In this document: one piece after another, positions 58,396 to 64,000 of the stretch
How the letters are laid out: every line of letters begins with the position of its first letter
How positions within the stretch are numbered: position 1 is the stretch's first letter
Notes under the pieces: model-generated
Database searches by the model: none
The model's input: the letters and a program-made list of their open reading frames with translations, nothing else
Told to the model about the DNA's origin: nothing
Translations under genes and position numbers: made by a program
Source of the DNA: Portulaca oleracea
Lineage: Eukaryota; Streptophyta; Magnoliopsida; Caryophyllales; Portulacaceae
Assembly (NCBI GenBank): GCA_029582165.1
Contig: CM055877.1
Location: 25,542,355-25,606,354, forward strand
DNA length: 64,000 nt
Reading direction: 5' to 3'

Positions 58396-59411
58396 TCCTT
58401 GAGAACAAACTCGACCTCAAGTCTTGAGTGTAGCAAAAAAACTCAGGGTATTGTTGTTTCATGACATCCTCTTATTCCCAAGAAGCTTCGGATTCATGTT
58501 GATTCTATCATGTATTGTTGAGTCACCCTTCTTCCCTTTTTGATGATTCGCCGATCCAACATAGCGGTTGGCTGGTAATTGCTTTCAGCACTGGTACCAT
58601 GTAGTCCAATAGGAACATGTGGTTTCGCTGACAGACTTCCCCTAAACTCCTTTAGTTGCGACACATGAAATGTATGATGTACGCGGGCTTCAGCCGACAG
58701 ACTCAGCTTATAAGCAACCTTACCCACTCGTTGAGCAATTTGGAAGGGCCATAGAACCGTGGACTACGCTTCTCACTGCTCCTCCTTTGCAACGTTTGTT
58801 GGTGATAAGGGTGAAGGTTAAGTTATACCCTGTCTCCAATAGAAAATTCTCGATCGGTGCGATGCAGATCAGTTAATACTTTCATACGATATTGTGCTCG
58901 TAAAAGATGAATTAAAGGGTTTGGATCATTTCATGTCTCCTTTGCAAGGTCTGATCCACCGGAGCATTTGAGGATTCCCTAAGCAAATAAGGAAGGTAGA
59001 CAAGTGGGGGATGATTGAAAATCACCTCATACGGGGTAATCTTGGCAATAGTGTGGAAGGTGGTATTGTACCACCATTGAGCTACTGGCAACCACTTACT
59101 CTGCTCCTTCGGGTGTTTCGATAACATGCAATAAATGCAGATACGTCTCCAGAGTTCTGTTTACCACTTCCATTTTCCCATCACTTTAGATGTGGTAGAG
59201 CGATGATATTAACAAATCGGTGCCTTGAATAGTGAACAAAGCTTGCCAAAAATGACCGAGAAAGATAACATCCCTATCACTAACAATAAGCAAACTTATT
59301 GAGCATATTCACCACCACAAAGATCATTTAGTAGCCAAAATATTTTGGTACTCCTTCGATAAAGTCCATTGATAAGTCTTGCCAAACTGCTGATCCATGA
59401 GGATCAAGGGG
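58396..59411 (-). pseudogene. Ty3/gypsy integrase C-terminal part with chromodomain-like end
   Basis: The minus strand encodes the end of a gypsy pol. It contains DPHGSAVWQDLSMDFIEGVP, SDRDVIFLGHFWQALF (second catalytic Asp region), SDGKMEVVNRTLETYL (catalytic Glu region, with a stop just before it), QWWYNTTFHTIAKITPYE, KVAYKLSLSAEARVHHTFHV and a chromodomain-like ESEASWE..EDVMKQQYPEF. Several stops and frame changes make it inactive. A purine tract AAGGAAGGGGG near 58397 marks the junction to a 3' LTR. The upstream part of pol is cut off at about 59411, where the plus-strand element begins. Confidence 0.85.
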
Positions 59412-60421
59412 GTACTTAGGGCCTCACTAGCCTAATGGCCTAATCTCGAGATTTTCAAATGCCTTGGGGTTCGAATCCAAGAAGTCTCATGGTGAATCAG
59501 CTAATTTATCAACACTCAAGCCCGGAAAATCACTCATGAAGACAAGAACGGAGTTAGCAGATTCAATGCCAAGTCGAGGAGTCAAGTCGGGGTTGGAATC
59601 CAGCAAAGGGGCATTTTGGTCATTACACAAGGGTCGGGATGAAACCATGGAACATCAAGTCAAGCCCGGAAAACCTACCCTAAGGAGACTAGGAAGAAGT
59701 CATGAGGGAACTAGTTGAAAAATATCATGTTTTTGGGCAAAATTGGACAACAAGAAAAGACATGTCTTCACTATTTTGATCATAACCGCTTCAATATAAC
59801 TCCGGTGACTATGAAATTCGGTGAGCTTATAGTACACACCGAGCGCTTTCCAACGATATATTATATGACTAATCGGAGTTAAAATGAAGAAGTTATACGC
59901 GTCGGAAGTTGGCAGAGTTGAGCAGGCCCCACAGACCCAGCGGCGCTAACCGGCCCAACCCGGTGACATTTTTTTCGGTCATTTTTTTTGGTATTTGTCT
60001 CCCTCCTCTCCCCATATATATTATACTAGCTTCTTGGGAAAGTTTAGACATTTGGATTGAAAAATTGTAAAACACTTTGAAGAGAAGTTCTTCTTGGGTA
60101 TTTGAAAACCCTCCCCTTCAAATCTTCCTCTTCTTTATCCATTAATGGTGGTGATTGGGAGTGTCTCCTTTAGGAATTAGTTGGTGTTTCTTTATCCATT
60201 AATGGTGGCTTGTTGGTAGGTCTACTTTAAGCATCCATGGAAGGCTTGAGTTCAAGGTGGTGAGAAATCTTTATCCTTGTTCTTGTTATTGTTTTTGTTG
60301 ATAATGTATCAAAACCCTAGAAATTGGTGTTGTTCTTGAGTTCTAAGTTGGGGTTTTCTTAAACCCTAGAGTATTTGATCCTTGGGTGTTTAATCTTGCT
60401 TCCCTAGCCTTTCCCGGATCA
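59412..60421 (+). mobile_element. 5' LTR of the right-edge gypsy element
   Basis: The right end is fixed by CA at 60421 followed by the primer site. The left end is placed where the minus-strand integrase reading stops, uncertain by about 25 bp. A possible TATA (ATATATATTATAC) lies near 60014. Confidence 0.6.
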
Positions 60422-60423
60422 TT

Positions 60424-60434
60424 TGGTATCAGAG
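60424..60434 (+). other. Primer binding site, initiator-Met tRNA type
   Basis: TGGTATCAGAG, two bases after the LTR end. It is the same type as at 893-909. Confidence 0.85.
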
Positions 60435-61153
60435 AAAGGATTAGAACTCATGTTTGGGTGAAAATTTTCCAGATTTTTTGGGGTTCTCGTTCTTGTTGAT
60501 TTGGGCATTGTTCTAGATGTTTACGGATGCAAAACTCATACTTGATGATTGATGTTGGTTCCTTGATATCTTAGGAGTGTTGGGATGTGAATTTTATCAT
60601 TTGGGTCCAAGTATTCATTGAGTATTGGGTTGATTTTTTGAGTTGAAGTTGCCCAGAATGTTATTTCTCTGTTTTGGATTTTTGGTGGATGTTGGCATGT
60701 TTGGGTTGATTTTGTTGTAAATTTTGGTGCTTGAGTGGATGTTATACATAACCTCTTGTTGTTGGAAGTAATTTGTTGAACAATTTCATTATTTGGAGTT
60801 GATTTGGGTTGCAATTGTGGAGAGCATTAGGAGTAAGTTTGGAGATTGAATATTTTGAGGTTTGTTGTTTGTTCATACTTCTTCCATGGATGAAAATGGT
60901 TGACTTGGGTATTTTTTTTGGATAATTTGTTGTTGGTTAATTGTGTATGAGGTGGTCACTTGGTGCTTGCTATTGGTATTGGTGATTATCATTGGTTTGG
61001 TCGATTTTGGTGCATTCCTTTTGCCGGTTTCACCCTATCTTCCCCCACAAAATTGCCTCGCAAAAACTCCAAAAAAATCCCTTAACTACAAAGAACCCAA
61101 AGCTTCATCCATTCATCTTTACCTTAGCCTATCAAACCCCTCAACTCCTCAAA
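60435..61153 (+). mobile_element. Leader of the right-edge gypsy element
   Basis: A T- and G-rich untranslated stretch between the primer site and the Gag start. No coding is recognised. Confidence 0.6.
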
Positions 61154-63231
61154 ATGCCCTCTTCGTCGAGTCAAAATGGCGAAAGAGAAACTTCCTCCTC
61201 TCACCCTATTCTCCTACCCGAACCGTCTATGTCTCAACTCAGGCAACAAGTTCAGCGACTCATCGATGGCCAAATTGTGCTCCAATGCCAAATGGAGCTT
61301 GAAGGATGGAGGAATATTCATTCGACGCTTGAGTCTCCATTGCAAGAAAATGTTGAAGCTTTTAGCTGTTAAACGACGAGAAAAGTTGATGAGGTTCCAC
61401 CACCACCTCTCCAACCTCAACTTGGTGGACCTCATCCTCCTCCTCCCGGTCATGGTGTTGATCCTCTTCATCGCCCTTAAGGTCGCCTTAACTTCGATGA
61501 GGGTGAAGGATCAAGTGAGGACTCGAAAGACAAATCATCCATGGGAGTTCCTCTTAGGCCTCGAGATGACTGGAATGACATTCGACTTGATCCTCCTACC
61601 TTCGATGACAATTCGGATCCCCATGAATTCCTTGATTGGGTGCATGCCATGGAGAAGATTTTTGAACTCATGGATTATGACGAGAGGAAGCAATGCAAAG
61701 TTGCCACCCTCGAACTCACTAAGTATGCATCCTTATGGCTTGAGAACTTGAAGAAACGAAGGATAAAAGATTGCAAGCCAAAACTCCAAACATGGTCGAA
61801 GCTCAAAAAGTACTTGATGAAGAGGTTTGTGCCCACCCACTACAAGCAAAACCTCTACAACAAGTTGTTCTCTCTCAAGCAAGGCCACAAGTAGGGGTGT
61901 TCATTGAGCCAAACCCGGACCAGACCGGACCGAAACCCGGAATTGCAAAAAAGTTGGACAAAAGACCGGACCGAAAACAACCGGTCCCAACCCAGACCAA
62001 CCCGATGTGCATTTGGACCAGACCAACCCAGACCGGTTTGGACCAATTGAGATCTTTTTGAAATTTTTCTATTAAAATTTGTAAATAGCCTAATTAAATA
62101 ATTATGTAGTTTATGCTGGAAAATTTTAGAAAATAATGAATTATTAAAATTTAAAAAATCATATAATAATATGATAACATACATAACAATATGACACAAT
62201 TTGTAGTCACACATAAATATATAATCAAAGTCACTTGAAACGCATAAATATATAATTGAAGTTACCGTAATCAAAGTTAGACTAAATAGCCCCTAATTAT
62301 TATATATAATATTAAAAGTTGATAATGATAGATTGAAAAAATTATATAATAATATTAAAGTTTACCAAATTTTAATCACTATGTTTTCCATTTACGTGAG
62401 TACTATACCAATTTAGGACTAAAAGGATCATTAGATTTTGGAAATAGAATTATTCTTATTAGGTTATAATGTATGATCGATATATGTGATTTTTATGGAA
62501 ATCATGGCTACTAACACCAAAATTTGTGATTTCTTGATTTTTCTTTTAAATTTAAAATTTATAATAATTGGATTTCTGGTCCGATTCGGGTTTTTTCCGG
62601 GTTTAGACCAACCCGTACCGAAACCCGAAAACTAAAAATAGTTGGATTGGAGACCGGACCGGTTACCATCTGGTCCGGGTTTCAGTCCGGGTTTCTTGGG
62701 CTAACTGGTCCGGACTGAAATATGAATAGTCCTAGCCACAAGGGTGTTGGAGAATACATACGGGAGTTTGAGTTGGTCATGATGCGATGTGGTATTCAAG
62801 AGTCACCGAAACAAATGATGACGAGGTTTCTCAATTGTCTCGATGACAAGATCGCATCAAAGGTGAGACTCTATGAGTATCACTCTATCGACGACCTCTA
62901 CAAGATTGCCACCTTCGTCGATGAGAGGAAGAAGAAGTCAAAGGGTACTTCTACACCCTCCACCCGTGAGTATAAAAGAGATGAATCTCCTTCTTCTAGG
63001 GAGTTTCATTCCCATCGGAGCACCAAGTCTACAAAAGGGAAATCATCACCCCCTAAGGATTCTTCAAGGAAGAAGGAAGGAAGAAAGTGCTTCAAATGCC
63101 ATGGATATGGTCACTACCAATTTGAATGCCCCACGAAAAGGGTGATGACTCTTCAAGAGTTTAAGGAGATTGACAAAGAGGTTGAAGAAGTGCTCAAGGA
63201 ACAAGAAAGTGGAGACTTCGGAAGCGCGTGA
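61154..63231 (+). pseudogene. Ty3/gypsy gag, split by a hAT element
   Basis: The Gag frame starts at ATG 61154 (MPSSSSQNGERETSS), with a coiled-coil-like LRQQVQRLIDGQIVLQCQM. Two in-frame TAA stops at 61370 and 61478 interrupt the proline-rich linker. The capsid-like block has PPTFDDNSDPHEFLDWVHAM, TKYASLWLENLKKRRIKDCK and FVPTHYKQNLYNKLFSLKQG at 61580-61891. The hAT element at 61892-62734 then intervenes. After it come GVGEYIREFELVMMRCGIQE and the zinc knuckle CFKCHGYGHYQFECP (C-x2-C-x4-H-x4-C) near 63090. Gag ends at TGA 63229. The insertion plus one 8-bp duplication is 851 bp, which accounts exactly for the frame difference between the two halves. Confidence 0.9.
61892..62734. mobile_element. 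hAT-type element in gag, 843 bp, 8-bp target duplication
   Basis: GCCACAAG flanks it exactly (61884-61891 and 62735-62742). The ends are TAGGGGTGTTCAT and, inverted, TAGGACTATTCAT. Sub-terminal blocks carry gaccggaccg / cggtccgg words on both sides. The AT-rich middle has no transposase, so it is non-autonomous. Confidence 0.93.
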
Positions 63232-64000
63232 GGGCTATCTTGAAGTCCAACCCGAGGAAGGAGAGTTGCTTGTCTTGAGGAGAGTAATTTATCCACCCGA
63301 AGCTCCTCTTGACAACAACCAAAGGGAGATGCTTTTTCAATCACGATACAAGGTTGGAGGCAAGGTCGTGGACTTCATTATTGATAGTGGGAGTTGCACC
63401 AACCTCGCCTCCGCATACATGGTAGAGAAACTCAACCTCCCAACCAATCCACACCCCCGACCGTACCATCTCAAGTGGCTCGGTGATCGAGATGGCTTAA
63501 AGGTAACCCAACAAGTTCTAATTCATTTGTCAATGGGTTTTAAGTATAATGATTCTGTTTTATGTGATGTGGTGTCGATGAATGCGTGTCATTTACTTTT
63601 GGGGAGGCCTTGGCAATTTGACCGGGGCGTTGAACATGATGGCCGAAGGAACACGTATTCCTTCCAATTTGGTCAAGAAAGACTTACCCTGTGCCCTCTA
63701 GCACCCTACCAACTAACCATAGCTCAACCCGGGGAGGGAAGTGAGTTGAGGAACCTCCTCCTTGAGAGAGAAACACAAGAAGAGAGTACCTATGGTGGGG
63801 ATGAGCATCCTTTGGCCTTGTCCTTGCCGTGTGGTGAGCCTAAAGTGAGTGAGTGTACCTTAACTCCTCAAAAATTTCCCAATTTCCATCCTTACCCATT
63901 ACCCCTGAGCCTCAAGTCCCCTCTTGATTTGCATTTCCATGACGACGACTTTGTATTAGAGTTTGATGCGAGTTGGGTGCCTACCAAATATGTATTTGAT
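63230..64000 (+). CDS. Ty3/gypsy pol, protease region, open to window edge
   Basis: A frame without stops from the end of gag to base 64000, one base ahead of the gag frame. It starts in EGYLEVQPEEGELLVLRR. It has the aspartic protease active site FIIDSGSCTNLASAYMVEKL near 63380 and the second-half motif ACHLLLGRPWQFDRGVEH near 63600, then an acidic linker with FVLEFDASWVPTKYVFD at the edge. The protease would cut the element's polyprotein. Reverse transcriptase and integrase should follow beyond the window. The open frame is notable beside the broken gag. The +1 offset may be programmed or a one-base loss. Confidence 0.85.

Overview
This is plant nuclear DNA, most likely from a eudicot. It is AT-rich, has GT-AG introns, contains one typical MIKC MADS-box gene, and is packed with plant transposon families (Ty3/gypsy, TRIM, hAT, Stowaway, Tourist-like, SINE). 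The sequence alone does not fix the species. Nothing bacterial or organellar is visible.

The one gene that can be fully assembled is an AGL17/ANR1-clade MADS-box gene on the minus strand. It has seven coding exons from 54919 down to 35004, of 182, 79, 62, 100, 42, 84 and 156 bp, together 705 bp (234 residues plus stop). Every junction is GT-AG and in phase. Its first coding intron is about 15.6 kb and carries nested mobile elements: a hAT element with a TRIM inside it, a fold-back element, a head-to-head pair of LTRs split by another hAT element, a SINE, and a 271-bp TRIM. A candidate TATA box and a leader intron lie upstream, around 54.93-55.40 kb. A weaker candidate gene start on the plus strand (18.2-19.3 kb) could not be followed past its first short coding exon.

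Layout: 1-2.0 kb is the gag start, primer site and probable LTR of a decayed minus-strand gypsy element. 2.0-5.65 kb is repeat-derived DNA with a dispersed GGCCATGCGGCC-like motif, a 67-bp tandem array and a minus-strand protease fragment cut off at 5.65 kb. 5.65-10.5 kb is a plus-strand Tat/Ogre-like element with LTR, primer site and broken gag. 10.8-15.9 kb is a run of MITEs, two of them with another MITE inside. 15.9-22.2 kb is mostly non-coding. 22.2-26.56 kb is a tandem array of 3.5 near-identical 1.25-kb units. 26.6-28.2 kb holds three MITEs with clear target duplications. 28.2-35.0 kb is low-information DNA with a C13/G15 inverted pair. 35.0-55.4 kb is the MADS gene. 55.4-58.1 kb is its upstream region with MITE remnants. 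58.4-59.4 kb is a minus-strand gypsy integrase fragment. 59.4-64.0 kb is a plus-strand gypsy element whose gag is split by an 843-bp hAT element and whose pol frame stays open to the window edge.

No wholly new system could be established. The best leads are the 1.25-kb array with its repeated 18-bp palindrome and CArG-type site, the three consecutive 14-residue units in the MADS protein (two of them in one undivided exon), the head-to-head LTR pair, and the very small TRIM.
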